Source of the DNA: an uncultured Roseateles sp.
Lineage (GTDB): Bacteria > Pseudomonadota > Gammaproteobacteria > Burkholderiales > Burkholderiaceae_C
NCBI RefSeq assembly: GCF_963422335.1
Contig: NZ_OY729424.1
Span: 4,278,001-4,342,000 of the forward strand
Reading direction: 5' to 3'
Length of the DNA stretch: 64,000 nt
The position numbers were made by a program, and so were the translations under genes. Below are positions 37,754 to 46,630 of this stretch, in pieces. The notes beneath the pieces were generated by a model. It was given only the letters and a program-made list of their open reading frames with translations. It did no database searches and was not told the origin of the DNA. Every line of letters starts with the position of its first letter. Within the stretch, counting starts at the first letter, position 1.

Positions 37754-38397
37754 GCCGGCGCCTTGTTCAACTGCAGCAGTTGCGCCCGCGGCAGCGCCTG
37801 GCTCACCCGCGCATCGTGGGTGGCCAGCACCAGCGTGGCCTGGCTCAGCGCGGCCAGTTCGGTCAGCAGCCGCAAGGCCTCGGCGGCCGCCTCGTCATCC
37901 AGGCTGGCGGTTGGCTCATCGGCCAGCAGCAGGCTGGGGCCGCGCAGCACGGCCCGCGCCAGCGCCACGCGCTGGGCCTGGCCGACGCTGAGCTGATGCG
38001 GCCGGCGGCCGGCCAGCCCCTGCAGGCCCAGCCGCTCCAGCAGCGCGGCGATGCGCGCCGGCCGCACCGGCTCGCCGGCGCAGACATAGGGCAAGGCCAG
38101 GTTGTCGGCCACGCTCAGGGCCTCACTCAGATGCAGGCGCTGCGGCACGAAGCCCAGTTGGGCACCGCGCCAGGCATCGCGCTGGCGTGGCGACATCGCG
38201 CCGACATCGGCACCGCCGACACGCACGGTGCCGGCCGTTGGCGTCAACAGGCCTGCCATGAGGGCCAGCAGGGTGGATTTGCCCGCGCCCGAGGCGCCAC
38301 GCACCAGCAGCGTGCCGCCGGCCGGGGCGCTCAGATCGGCAAAGCTCAAATCGGGTCCGTCGCGATAGTGGTAGTGCAGGCCCAGCAGTTCGATCAC
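37741..38397 (-). CDS. ABC transporter ATPase (LolD-like) of putative zinc system
   Basis: 218-residue ATPase with Walker A 'GASGAGKST', Q-loop 'GFVPQRLHLSEALSVADNLA', signature 'LSVGQAQRVALARAV' (Val replaces the usual first Gly), Walker B 'LLLADEPTASLD' and switch 'LATHD'. The start is a GTG at 38397 whose last two bases fall in the msrA stop (GTGA), so it is translationally coupled to msrA. The open frame continues upstream within msrA without homology. The partner permease overlaps its 3' end. Confidence 0.9.
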   Translation of the reverse strand: MIELLGLHYHYRDGPDLSFADLSAPAGGTLLVRGASGAGKSTLLALMAGLLTPTAGTVRVGGADVGAMSPRQRDAWRGAQLGFVPQRLHLSEALSVADNLALPYVCAGEPVRPARIAALLERLGLQGLAGRRPHQLSVGQAQRVALARAVLRGPSLLLADEPTASLDDEAAAEALRLLTELAALSQATLVLATHDARVSQALPRAQLLQLNKAPACYV

Positions 38398-38945
38398 GTC
38401 GAGCCCTTGCGCAGATGGGTCTTGAAGGTCTTGCGGAACTTCTCGACCTTGGGCGCCACGACGAAGGCGCAATAGCCCTGGTCCGGATGCTGGGCAAAGT
38501 AGTGCTGGTGATAGGCCTCGGCCGGCCAGTAATTGGCCTCGGCCTGCAGTTCGGTCACGACCTTGCCGCCATGCGCCTCCTGGGCCTCGGCCCAGACTTC
38601 GCGCGCCACCGCTTCCTGCGCGGCATTGTGGAAATAGATGCCCGAGCGGTACTGCGTGCCCACGTCATTGCCCTGGCGGTTCAGGGTGGTCGGGTCATGG
38701 ATGTTGAAGAAGATCTCCAGCACCGCGCGCAGCGGGATCTGAGCCGGGTCGAAACGCACCCGCACCACCTCGACATGGCCGGTATGGCCGGAGCAGACCT
38801 GCTCGTAACTGGGCTGGACCACATGGCCGTTGCAGTAGCCGGACTCGACGCCCAGCACGCCCTGCACCTGCTCGTAAACGGCCTCGGTGCACCAGAAGCA
38901 GCCTGCACCGAGGGTGATGGTGTCGGTGGCTTGCGTGTCGCTCAT
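38394..38945 (-). CDS. msrA: Peptide methionine sulfoxide reductase MsrA
   Basis: 183-residue enzyme reducing the S-epimer of methionine sulfoxide. The active-site 'GAGCFWCTE' holds the nucleophilic Cys; resolving cysteines may be those in 'SGYCNGH' or near the C-terminus 'GYCAFVV'. ATG 38945 has a strong Shine-Dalgarno (AAGGAGAT). It overlaps the ABC ATPase start and lies 55 bases after the AsmA-like gene, which suggests that oxidative protein repair and metal uptake are transcribed together. Confidence 0.95.
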   Translation of the reverse strand: MSDTQATDTITLGAGCFWCTEAVYEQVQGVLGVESGYCNGHVVQPSYEQVCSGHTGHVEVVRVRFDPAQIPLRAVLEIFFNIHDPTTLNRQGNDVGTQYRSGIYFHNAAQEAVAREVWAEAQEAHGGKVVTELQAEANYWPAEAYHQHYFAQHPDQGYCAFVVAPKVEKFRKTFKTHLRKGST

Positions 38946-39000
38946 GGCGGCATCTCCTTGCGGTTGAAGAACTGCCGGCAGCATAGCGGCCCGATGTGTC

Positions 39001-42000
39001 TCAATGTTTCTCCAGCGACAAGACCACACGGGGCGTCCAGGCCGCATCGTCCTCACCCGAAGCGCGCAGCTTGGGCGCGGCCAGGAACAGCCGGGCATTG
39101 GGCAGGCCGCTGGCGATCAGCGCGTCGCGCACGGCCACACCGCGCGCCAGCGCCAAGGCCCGGACCGACTCGGCGCTGACCGTGGTGCGGGCCTTCAAAA
39201 TCGCCTCGGTCTCCGGCAAAGGCAGATCTTTCAGCAGGCCCAGCAGATTGCGCGGCCGGCCGGGGATGTCGCTGTTCTTGTAGAGCACGCGCAGCAGGCG
39301 TTCGCGATCTGCCGGTGTCAGGCTCAGCTCCTGCTGGGCCGCCGCCGTCGAGGCCGCCGTCTGGGCACGCTGCAGCTCGCGCCGGCGCTCGGCCAGCAGG
39401 CGCTGCTCCAGGTCGGCCGACTGGATGGCGTCGCGCTCCGACACCGGATCCGCCGCCCCGGTCACCGTCATGCTCAGGCCGGGTCGGTCCTGCAGCGCCT
39501 TAGCCACCTTGTCCAGCGTGGCCTGGCCCTGGGTGCTCAGCACCGCGCTGCCGGGCACGAACTCGGCATAGCTCAGATCCGGCCCGCCGCCGCCCATCAG
39601 CAGCGAGAACGGCGAGGTCAAGGCCTTGCCCAGCAGATTGAGTATCAGCTTGATGACGATGCCGCTGACGCTGAACTGCGGGTCGTTGACCGAGCCGCTG
39701 ACCGGCAGGCGCACGTCGATCACGCCATTCGAGTCTTTCAGCAGCGCCACCGCCAGCAGCACCGGCAGCTTGGTCGCGTCGGGGCTGTCCACCCGCTCGC
39801 CAAAGGTCAGCTGATTGAGTATCAGCTGATTGCTGGCCTCCAGCCGGCCATCGGCCTGGACGCGGTAGCTCAGTTCCATCGACAGCTTGCCGCGCTCGAT
39901 CGCATAGCCGGCGTACTTGGCCGCGTAGGGCGTCAGCGGCGCCAGTTCCAGATCGGTCGCCTTGGCGTTGATGTCCAGCATCAGCGGCTGCGCACTCGGG
40001 TTGAGGCGCCCGGTGATCTCCAGCGCGGCCGTGCCGGCGACGGTGCCGCGCAACTCCAGCGCCGCCATCTCGCTGCTGTCGGACCGGAAGGCGCCCAGGC
40101 TGCCCTGCAGATTGCTGATGTCGGCGCGGTAGTTGGGCCGCACGAACTGGTCGCTGAAGTCGACCCGGCCCTTCTGCAACCGGGTGCTGGCCACGCTCAC
40201 CAGCAGCGCCGGCGCCACTGCAGCCCCGGCGGGCGGCGCACTGGCGGCTGGGGCAGCGGGGGCGGCCTCGTGCACCACCCTGACCTCGCCCAGATTGAAA
40301 CGCCCCTGCTCGCTGACCGCCAGCCGGGCAAAGAAATCGCTGAGGCTCAGCTCCGCAATCTCCAGCTTGGGCACCGCGCCGGGCTGCAGCGCGAACTTCA
40401 GTCCCTTCAGATTCAGCGCCTGCCAGCTCAGCAGATCGCCGCCGGCATTGCGCTGCAGCACCTTCAGATCGCCGACCAGCACGTCGCCGCTGGCCGTGGC
40501 CTGCAAGCCCTGCCCAGGTACCAGGCTGACGGCAAAGTCGCCGCGATAGCCCAGTTCGCCGTGCTGCAAGCTCAGTCGCAACTCGCGCTCCAGATAGCCG
40601 TCCAGGCCCTGGATGGGCAGGCGGTCCAGGCGCAGGCTGCCCTTGGCGGCCAGCGGTTGCAGGCCCAGGCTGCCACGCCAGTCCAGGCTGCCGGTATCCG
40701 CCGCCGCGGCGCTGGCCTGACCGGTACGCAGCGCACCCAGGCGCGCCTGCAGATGCAGCGGCGCCATGGAACCGGGCTTGCCGCCCAGGCTCAGGTCCTG
40801 CAGGTCCAGGCGCACACCGTCGAGCACATAACGCACCGGTTGGTCCTCGACGCCGTCACCGGCCTGCGCGTCGCTGTAGGCCAGGCGGCCGTCTTCGATG
40901 CGCAGCGCCTTCAACTGCACCGCCCAGGGGGCGGAGGCCGGGGCTGAAGTTGTGGCTGAAGTTGCGGCCGAAGTTACGGCTGACGCTGCCGCCGGAGGCG
41001 GTGACGCAGCCGCCCAGCGCTCGACATTCCAGCCGCCGCTGACGGCCCGTTCCAGGCGCGCATTGGGCGATTTCAAGCTCAGCACGCCGACCTGCAGCTG
41101 CCGTGCTGCCAGGTCCACCCGGGTGTCGGCCAGTTCCAGGCGCTTCAGCCCCAGGGCCGGCGCCGTGCCGTCCAGCGCCAGAAAGTTATCGAGGCTGGCC
41201 TGCTGGATGTCCAGGCTCAGTTGGGCCGCCCCACCGGCCGGCTGGGTCCGGCTCAGCCTTGCTTGCAGGCCCAGCTGGCCCTGCAGCTTCAACGGCGTGG
41301 CCGGCTGCAGATAGGGCGCCAGCCAGGCCAGTTGCAGGCCCTGCAGCTGTGCCTCGATCTGGGCGCCGTCGGGCTTGATCCGGCCCTGCGCCTTGAACCC
41401 GGCCGCTTCGTCGGCAACCTTGGCAACAGGCTTGGCGACCGAGGCCAGGCGCCCCGACAGCTGCAGACCGGCCTCGGCAGTCAGCGGATAGGCCAGATTC
41501 GTCAATTCCAGCGTCAGCTCATCGGCACTCAGTGCTGCGGCCGGACCGGCCGACAGGTCGCGCCACTGCAGCGTCCCCTGCTGCAGAGCGAAGCGCTCCA
41601 GGCTCAGCTGCCAGCCGGGGCCGGCCTTGTCGGTGGAGGCGGTGGCCGCCGGAGCACCGAAGCCCGGCAGCTTGAGCCCGCCCGAACGCAGACGCTGCAG
41701 ATTCAGACTGGGCGCCTCCCAGCGCAACTCGCCGAACCGGGCCATCTGGCGCACCGGTTGCACATCCTTCAGTGTCAGGTCCAGCCGCTTCCAGGCCAGC
41801 CAGGGCTCATCATCGGCCAGAGCCACCGCCCAGTCGCTCAGCGAGAGCCGGCCACTCAGGATGATCTGGGGCGCTGCGGCCGGGGGCTGCGCAAAGTCCA
41901 GCGCCAGATCGGTGCTCAGCTGGCCCTGCAGCAGCTTGATCGGCAGGCCCTGGGGCAGATAGCCCAGATAGGGCCGCAGGTCGAGCGCGTCCAGATGCAG

Positions 42001-42684
42001 CTTCAGCGAGGTTGCTCGCGTGGCATCGAACGGAGTGGCGATCGCCCCCGAGTCGAAGCCCACGCCGTTGAGCACACCGGCCAGGCGCGGCTGGACCTTG
42101 ATCTTGATGTCGGTGTCCAGATTGGACAGGAAGGGCAGATCCAGCTTGAGCCGCGCGAGCTCATGCCGGCGGCCGACCGGCTGGTCATCGAGCAGCAGCT
42201 GGCCCTCGCTGAGCTGCAGGTTGTACAGCGCGAAATGCACCGGCTCCGGGTCCGCGTTGGCGGGTTTGCCGGACTGCAGGCGCTGCAGCAGATCGTCGAT
42301 GCTGTAGCGGCCCTCGGCGTGACGCGCCAGACGCAGCAGCGGCCGCTCCACGCTCAAGGACTCGATCACCGGCGCCCGGTGCCAGAGGCTGGCCAGCGAC
42401 AGATTGACCGCCAGCCGCTCGACCTCCAGCAGCGCAGGTTCGCCGGCGGTGGCGCCTGCCACTTGCAGGCCGTGCAGGGTCAACTCCAGGCGCCAGGGCG
42501 CGAAGTCCAGTTGCTGCACCGCCACCGTTCGCCCGAGGGTCTGGCTCAGCTGCGGCAGGACCTGTTGCCGGATCAGCCAGGGCAACACCCAGAGGCTGGA
42601 CAGACCCAGCAACAGCAACACCGCCAGGGCGCCTGCCCCGGTCTTCCACACACCACGCCAAATTCGCAAAACGGCTCCAAGCAA
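39001..42684 (-). CDS. AsmA-like / DUF748 domain envelope protein
   Basis: 1227-residue protein with a single N-terminal TM helix ('GALAVLLLLGLSSLWVLPWL') and a very long periplasmic part built of repeated AsmA/DUF748 beta-groove modules ('VAVQQLDFAPWRLELTLHGL', 'LDINAKATDLELAPLTPY', 'LPVSGSVNDPQFSVSGIV'). The last ~200 residues resemble an OmpA-like or DUF748-associated tail ('GSAVLSTQGQATLDKVAKAL'). The wider AsmA/TamB superfamily is thought to bridge inner and outer membranes for phospholipid transport. DUF748 members are poorly characterised, so this role is inferred. Confidence 0.88.
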   Translation of the reverse strand: MLGAVLRIWRGVWKTGAGALAVLLLLGLSSLWVLPWLIRQQVLPQLSQTLGRTVAVQQLDFAPWRLELTLHGLQVAGATAGEPALLEVERLAVNLSLASLWHRAPVIESLSVERPLLRLARHAEGRYSIDDLLQRLQSGKPANADPEPVHFALYNLQLSEGQLLLDDQPVGRRHELARLKLDLPFLSNLDTDIKIKVQPRLAGVLNGVGFDSGAIATPFDATRATSLKLHLDALDLRPYLGYLPQGLPIKLLQGQLSTDLALDFAQPPAAAPQIILSGRLSLSDWAVALADDEPWLAWKRLDLTLKDVQPVRQMARFGELRWEAPSLNLQRLRSGGLKLPGFGAPAATASTDKAGPGWQLSLERFALQQGTLQWRDLSAGPAAALSADELTLELTNLAYPLTAEAGLQLSGRLASVAKPVAKVADEAAGFKAQGRIKPDGAQIEAQLQGLQLAWLAPYLQPATPLKLQGQLGLQARLSRTQPAGGAAQLSLDIQQASLDNFLALDGTAPALGLKRLELADTRVDLAARQLQVGVLSLKSPNARLERAVSGGWNVERWAAASPPPAAASAVTSAATSATTSAPASAPWAVQLKALRIEDGRLAYSDAQAGDGVEDQPVRYVLDGVRLDLQDLSLGGKPGSMAPLHLQARLGALRTGQASAAAADTGSLDWRGSLGLQPLAAKGSLRLDRLPIQGLDGYLERELRLSLQHGELGYRGDFAVSLVPGQGLQATASGDVLVGDLKVLQRNAGGDLLSWQALNLKGLKFALQPGAVPKLEIAELSLSDFFARLAVSEQGRFNLGEVRVVHEAAPAAPAASAPPAGAAVAPALLVSVASTRLQKGRVDFSDQFVRPNYRADISNLQGSLGAFRSDSSEMAALELRGTVAGTAALEITGRLNPSAQPLMLDINAKATDLELAPLTPYAAKYAGYAIERGKLSMELSYRVQADGRLEASNQLILNQLTFGERVDSPDATKLPVLLAVALLKDSNGVIDVRLPVSGSVNDPQFSVSGIVIKLILNLLGKALTSPFSLLMGGGGPDLSYAEFVPGSAVLSTQGQATLDKVAKALQDRPGLSMTVTGAADPVSERDAIQSADLEQRLLAERRRELQRAQTAASTAAAQQELSLTPADRERLLRVLYKNSDIPGRPRNLLGLLKDLPLPETEAILKARTTVSAESVRALALARGVAVRDALIASGLPNARLFLAAPKLRASGEDDAAWTPRVVLSLEKH

Positions 42685-42903
42685 AGGTCAGATCCGAAAC
42701 TGTACCTTGGCCACCGGTCGGCGGACACCGCGACATGGTGCACAAACAGGCCCGCACAAGCCGCAACAAAGGTAAGCAAGCGTGCGCCGTGAGCCCTGCA
42801 GCGGCGCGGACCGGCTACATCCGGATTCAGTCATCGATGACAGGCGCATGACAATCGGCCGCCTCCTCTGCTCCCATCCTCTCACCGGCCCGCACCACCG
42901 CCA

Positions 42904-43716
42904 ATGAATGCCCTGCTCGAAGCGCTGTCCCTGCAATCCCTGAAGCCCTTCATCGCCGCCCTGCTGCTGCCCCCGGTCCCCTTCCTGATCCTGCTGCCGC
43001 TGGCCGCCCTGCTGCTGTGGCGCAAGCATGCCGCGGGCTGGCTGCTGGCGCTCTTCAGCGCCGCCGGCCTGTTCTTCGGCCAGAGCGAGGCCGCCGGCCA
43101 AGGCCTCAGTCGACTGCTGCTGCGCTCGCAGCCGGCGCTGGACGTGGATGCGCTCACCGCCCTGGCCAGGGACCCGCAGACGCGCAAGTCCACCAGCATC
43201 GCCGTGCTGGGGGCCGGCATCGAGCCGTTTGCGCCAGAGTACGGTGTGGCCAATCTGAGCCCCTATTCGCTGGAGCGCCTGCGCTACGGTCTTTGGCTGG
43301 GCAAACGGCTGGGCGTGCCGGTGGGCTTCTCCGGCGGGCTCTCCCAGGGGGCCAGCGAGGACGACACGCCCGAGGCCTTGGTGGCCCAACGCATCGCCAG
43401 CCAGGAGTTCGGCCGCAGCCTGCAGTGGGTCGATCCCTATGCCAAGGACACCCACGAGAACGCGCTGCGCAGTCTGCTGCTGCTGCGCGAGGCCGGCGTG
43501 CGCAAGGTGATCGTCGTCACCCACGGCTGGCATATGCCGCGGGCGCTGAAGGCCTTCCAGGCACTGGCCGGCAGCGATATCGAGATCGTTGCGGCACCGA
43601 TGGGCATGGGGATCTCGGCCAAGGCCAGCGGCCAGCGCTGGCTGCCCTCGGCCCAGGGGGGCCAGACGGTGCGCTTGGTGCTCAAGGAATGGATGGGGTC
43701 GCTGTCAGGCGCTTGA
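42904..43716 (+). CDS. YdcF/ElyC-like DUF218 membrane protein
   Basis: 270-residue protein with two N-terminal TM helices ('LLLPPVPFLILLPLAALLLW', 'AAGWLLALFSAAGLFFG') and a periplasmic DUF218 domain: 'SIAVLGAGIEPFAPEYG', 'RLRYGLWLGKRLGVPVGFSG', 'AKDTHENALRSLLLLREAGV', and 'IVVTHGWHMPRALKAFQ'. E. coli relatives ElyC and SanA act in envelope and peptidoglycan/ECA homeostasis. The gene is divergent from the AsmA-like gene across 219 bases in which no other feature is recognisable. Confidence 0.9.
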   Translation: MNALLEALSLQSLKPFIAALLLPPVPFLILLPLAALLLWRKHAAGWLLALFSAAGLFFGQSEAAGQGLSRLLLRSQPALDVDALTALARDPQTRKSTSIAVLGAGIEPFAPEYGVANLSPYSLERLRYGLWLGKRLGVPVGFSGGLSQGASEDDTPEALVAQRIASQEFGRSLQWVDPYAKDTHENALRSLLLLREAGVRKVIVVTHGWHMPRALKAFQALAGSDIEIVAAPMGMGISAKASGQRWLPSAQGGQTVRLVLKEWMGSLSGA

Positions 43717-43773
43717 GTTCCAGCACCAGATCGATGGCCGGATCAAGGCCCGCATCAAGGCCCAGAAACGACG

Positions 43774-43895
43774 AACCCCTCTCGACCGAAGTCGGGAGGG
43801 GTTGGACGGCTTACGCCGTCTTTGGGGCTCCAGGTCATTGCCCTGGGGCTCCTGCCGCGCAGAGACTGCGCCAGCGGATAGGCCTGCATTGCAGG
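43774..43895. other. Cluster of five consecutive hairpins between ydcF and ubiD
   Basis: Five stem-loops stand in a row. (1) 43774-43803: 13-base stem from AACCCCTCTCGAC to GTCGGGAGGGGTT, loop CGAA, one G-T pair. (2) 43805-43820: GACGGC-TTAC-GCCGTC followed by TTT. (3) 43830-43846: CCAGG-N7-CCTGG, flanked by the direct repeat GGGGCTCC (43824-43831 and 43845-43852). (4) 43857-43871: GCGCAG-AGA-CTGCGC. (5) 43883-43895: CCTGC-ATT-GCAGG. The first two could terminate the convergent genes; the rest is unexplained and could be a structured RNA or a palindromic repeat. Confidence 0.6.
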
Positions 43896-43941
43896 TAGTG
43901 GAAGACTAGGCGAGCGACCTCTCGGCTTCAAGCCAGGACGG

Positions 43942-45498
43942 TCATTTTTTTGACATCAGTGAGTCAAAAAGATGGGCCACCCTTTGCTCAACCTCGGCCG
44001 GCATGGTGATCGTGCGGCCCCACTCGCGCGTGGTCTCGCCGGGCCATTTGTTGGTGGCGTCCAGGCCCATCTTGCCGCCCAGTCCGCTGACCGGCGAGGC
44101 AAAGTCCAGGTAGTCGATCGGCGTCTGCTCAACCAGGGTGGTGTCGCGCACCGGGTCCATGCGAGTGGTGATGGCCCAGATCACTTCCTTCCAGTCGCGG
44201 ATATTGACGTCGTCATCGGTGACCACGATGAACTTGGTGTACATGAACTGGCGCAGAAAACTCCACAGGCCGAACATCACCCGCTTGGCATGGCCCGGAT
44301 AGGCCTTCTTGATCGAGATCACCGCCATGCGGTAACTGCAGCCCTCGGGCGGCAGATAGAAGTCCACGATCTCGGGAAACTGCTTTTGCAGTATCGGCAC
44401 GAAGACCTCGTTCAGCGCCACACCCAGGATGGCCGGCTCATCGGGTGGCTTGCCGGTGTAGGTCGAGTGATAAATCGGGTCCTGGCGCTGGGTCAGGCGG
44501 TCGATCTGGAACACTGGAAACCAGTCCTGCTCGTTGTAATAGCCGGTGTGGTCGCCGAACGGCCCTTCCAGCGCATGCAGATAGCCACCCTTCTCCTTGA
44601 GCTGCACACCGGCCTCGCTGCGGCCGCTGAAACCGGCTTCGGCCACCGGGATATGGCCCTCCAGCACGATCTCGGCGCTGGCCGGCACCTGCAGCATCAC
44701 GCCGGCCTCGCCGACGCCGCTGTTGACCAGCTCGGTGCGGCTGCCACGCAGCAGGCCGGCGAACTGGTACTCGGACAGGCTGTCGGGCACCGGCGTCACC
44801 GCGCCCAGAATGGTTGCCGGGTCGGCGCCCAGCGCCACTGCGATGGGGAACGGTTGGCCCGGATTGGCCAGCGCGAAGTCGCGGAAGTCCAGCGCCCCGC
44901 CTCTGTGCGCCAGCCAGCGCATGATGACCTGGTTGCGGGCAATCACCTGCTGACGGTAGATGCCCAGGTTCTGCCGCGCGCGCGGTGCGGGAATCGATTG
45001 CGGCCCGCGGGTGATCACCAGCCCCCAGGTGATCAGCGGCCCGGCGTCGCCCGGCCAGCAGGTCTGCACCGGCAGACGGCCCAGATCCACGTCCGGCCCG
45101 GCGAACACCTCGTCCTGGCAAGGTGCCTTGCGCACGACCGACGGCTTCATGTTCCACAACGCCTTGGCCATCTGCAGCAGCTTGCCTGCGTCTTTCAGGC
45201 CCTTGGGCGGCTCGGGCTCCTTGAGGCCGGCCAGCACGCGGCCGACGTCGCGCAGCTCGGCCAGGCTGTCGGCCCCCATCCCGAGGGCCACTCGTTTGGG
45301 GGTACCGAACAAATTCGTCAGCGCCTTGAGCTGCGACCCCCTAACTTGCTCGAAAAGCAGGGCCGGGCCCTCGGCGCGCAGCACACGGTCGCTCAGAGCC
45401 GTCATCTCCAGGTGAGTCGCCACTGGCTCTTTGACCCGGCGCAATTCGCCCATGGCCTCCAAACCCGCCATGAAGTCACGCAAATCTCGGTATTTCAT
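43942..45498 (-). CDS. ubiD: UbiD-family prenylated-FMN decarboxylase
   Basis: 518-residue decarboxylase acting on 3-octaprenyl-4-hydroxybenzoate in ubiquinone synthesis, using prenylated FMN made by UbiX (not in this window). The N-terminus 'MKYRDLRDFMAGLEAMGELR', the middle 'NLGIYRQQVIARNQVIMRWL', and the C-terminal 'VDFYLPPEGCSYRMAVISI' and 'FIVVTDDDVNIRDWKEVIWA' are characteristic. Full length relative to E. coli UbiD. The C-terminal codons overlap a TTTTTGAC/GTCAAAAA inverted repeat (43947-43970) that may aid termination. Confidence 0.95.
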   Translation of the reverse strand: MKYRDLRDFMAGLEAMGELRRVKEPVATHLEMTALSDRVLRAEGPALLFEQVRGSQLKALTNLFGTPKRVALGMGADSLAELRDVGRVLAGLKEPEPPKGLKDAGKLLQMAKALWNMKPSVVRKAPCQDEVFAGPDVDLGRLPVQTCWPGDAGPLITWGLVITRGPQSIPAPRARQNLGIYRQQVIARNQVIMRWLAHRGGALDFRDFALANPGQPFPIAVALGADPATILGAVTPVPDSLSEYQFAGLLRGSRTELVNSGVGEAGVMLQVPASAEIVLEGHIPVAEAGFSGRSEAGVQLKEKGGYLHALEGPFGDHTGYYNEQDWFPVFQIDRLTQRQDPIYHSTYTGKPPDEPAILGVALNEVFVPILQKQFPEIVDFYLPPEGCSYRMAVISIKKAYPGHAKRVMFGLWSFLRQFMYTKFIVVTDDDVNIRDWKEVIWAITTRMDPVRDTTLVEQTPIDYLDFASPVSGLGGKMGLDATNKWPGETTREWGRTITMPAEVEQRVAHLFDSLMSKK

Positions 45499-45531
45499 AC
45501 TTATTAGTTATTAAGAATGCCAGTCTAAAGC

Positions 45532-45559
45532 TTGACTCGTTATTTTTGCTCTTTAGAAT
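45532..45559 (+). promoter_or_regulatory. Sigma-70 promoter for the lytic transglycosylase gene
   Basis: TTGACT (45532-45537), 16 bases, TAGAAT (45554-45559). The region is locally AT-rich in a GC-rich window. Transcription would begin near 45566 and leave an untranslated leader of about 200 bases before the ATG at 45765. The leader contains a palindrome GGGTTAACCC (45583-45592) and a hairpin near its end. Confidence 0.65.
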
Positions 45560-45703
45560 CCGCCCAAGCCCAGACTTAACTGGGGTTAACCCGTGCGACC
45601 TCTGCTAGGAGGAGGAAGCGCAACGCTGCCGATGGACGCTGTGATCCGAGTGCTGCCTGGCCATCTTGGCCCAGCCTGCAGAGCACAGCCCATTATCACT
45701 GTC

Positions 45704-45742
45704 GGGTCTCGAAGCGTGGACTTGTTCACGACCAGGAGACCC
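45704..45742 (+). other. Hairpin in the transglycosylase 5' leader
   Basis: GGGTCTC (45704-45710) pairs with GAGACCC (45736-45742), enclosing CGTG (45715-45718) and CACG (45727-45730). It ends 12 bases before the Shine-Dalgarno AAAGGAG, so it may influence translation or message stability. Confidence 0.4.
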
Positions 45743-45764
45743 GCTCAGAGAAGAAAGGAGTCGC

Positions 45765-46607
45765 ATGACAGCGCGTCGAAAATTGTTTGCCCTGATGGAG
45801 GACGTCGGTAGTGCCTCCTCGGTGTTCGTCAAGGACATCGCCCAGGGATTGCTGGTCGTCAGCCACAACACTCTGGCCCTCCTGGGTCTTGGCGTGGTGG
45901 CCCTGTTGATGACCGTCACCAGCCAGCACGATCTGCGTCACCGTATCGAGACCAAGGCCCTCGGTTGGTTGAATGCCCGCCAGGAAGCCCGCGCCGAGGC
46001 CGACGGCAATACCCTGTATGCCGTCAATGAGCCGGATGCCGTGTCGCGTGCCACCGCCTCCAACCCCAAGGAATTGCCGCGTCAGCAAGCCGCCGTGGCT
46101 CACTGGCTGGCCAAGCGCTACAAGGTCGCTCCGGAGCCCATCAGCCGCCTGGTGCAGGAAGCCTGGACGGTGGGCCAGCGCGCCCGCGTCGAGCCCACCT
46201 TGATACTGGCCATCATCGCCATCGAGTCCAGCTTCAACCCCTTCGCCCAGAGCCCTGTGGGCGCTCAGGGCCTGATGCAGGTGCTGACCCGCGTGCATGA
46301 CGACAAGTACACCGCCTTTGGCGGCAATCTGGCCGCCTTCGACCCGCTGACCAATCTGCGCGTCGGTGTGCAGGTGCTGAAGGAGTGCATACAGCGCGCC
46401 GGCGGCATCGAGGAAGGCCTGCGCTACTACGTCGGCGCGGCCAATATGAACGAAGACGGCGGCTATGCGGGCCGCGTGCTGGCCGAGCAGGAGCAGCTAA
46501 AGGCAGTGATGCAGGGCCAGACGCCCCGTGCCGCCCCGACGCGTGAACTGCTGGCCTCCAACGAGGAAAGCAGCACCAACGGCCAACGCGTCGCGTTGGC
46601 GCACTGA
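45765..46607 (+). CDS. Membrane-anchored lytic transglycosylase (SLT domain)
   Basis: 280-residue protein with one N-terminal TM segment ('SHNTLALLGLGVVALLMTV', about residues 35-53), a linker, and a C-terminal SLT domain. The catalytic Glu is in 'AIIAIESSFNPFAQSPVGAQ', followed by 'GLMQVLTRVH' and 'NLRVGVQVLKECIQRAGG'. It should cleave glycan strands between MurNAc and GlcNAc in the periplasm. ATG 45765 has the Shine-Dalgarno AAAGGAG; the longer open frame from 45666 has no homology. The SLT domain sits near a short C-terminal tail with no LysM. Confidence 0.88.
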   Translation: MTARRKLFALMEDVGSASSVFVKDIAQGLLVVSHNTLALLGLGVVALLMTVTSQHDLRHRIETKALGWLNARQEARAEADGNTLYAVNEPDAVSRATASNPKELPRQQAAVAHWLAKRYKVAPEPISRLVQEAWTVGQRARVEPTLILAIIAIESSFNPFAQSPVGAQGLMQVLTRVHDDKYTAFGGNLAAFDPLTNLRVGVQVLKECIQRAGGIEEGLRYYVGAANMNEDGGYAGRVLAEQEQLKAVMQGQTPRAAPTRELLASNEESSTNGQRVALAH

Positions 46608-46630
46608 GCTCCGCGCTACACTGCCGATTC

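Noticed and set aside
41221..42792. 523-codon plus-strand open frame opposite the AsmA-like gene
   Set aside because: It is Gln/Arg/Leu-rich antisense noise; the minus frame has a TM anchor and DUF748 modules.
43717..43941. 6S RNA, SRP RNA, tmRNA or RNase P RNA in the hairpin cluster
   Set aside because: None of the conserved cores of these RNAs was found; the structure is a row of small hairpins rather than a long rod or multidomain fold.
43947..43970. TTTTTGAC/GTCAAAAA inverted repeat as an independent site
   Set aside because: It lies within the last codons of ubiD and is AT-only in its outer part; noted with ubiD as a possible terminator aid rather than a separate feature.
45593..45811. 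72-codon plus-strand open frame in the transglycosylase leader
   Set aside because: It overlaps the transglycosylase start out of frame and shows no coding bias; kept only as a possible leader peptide question.
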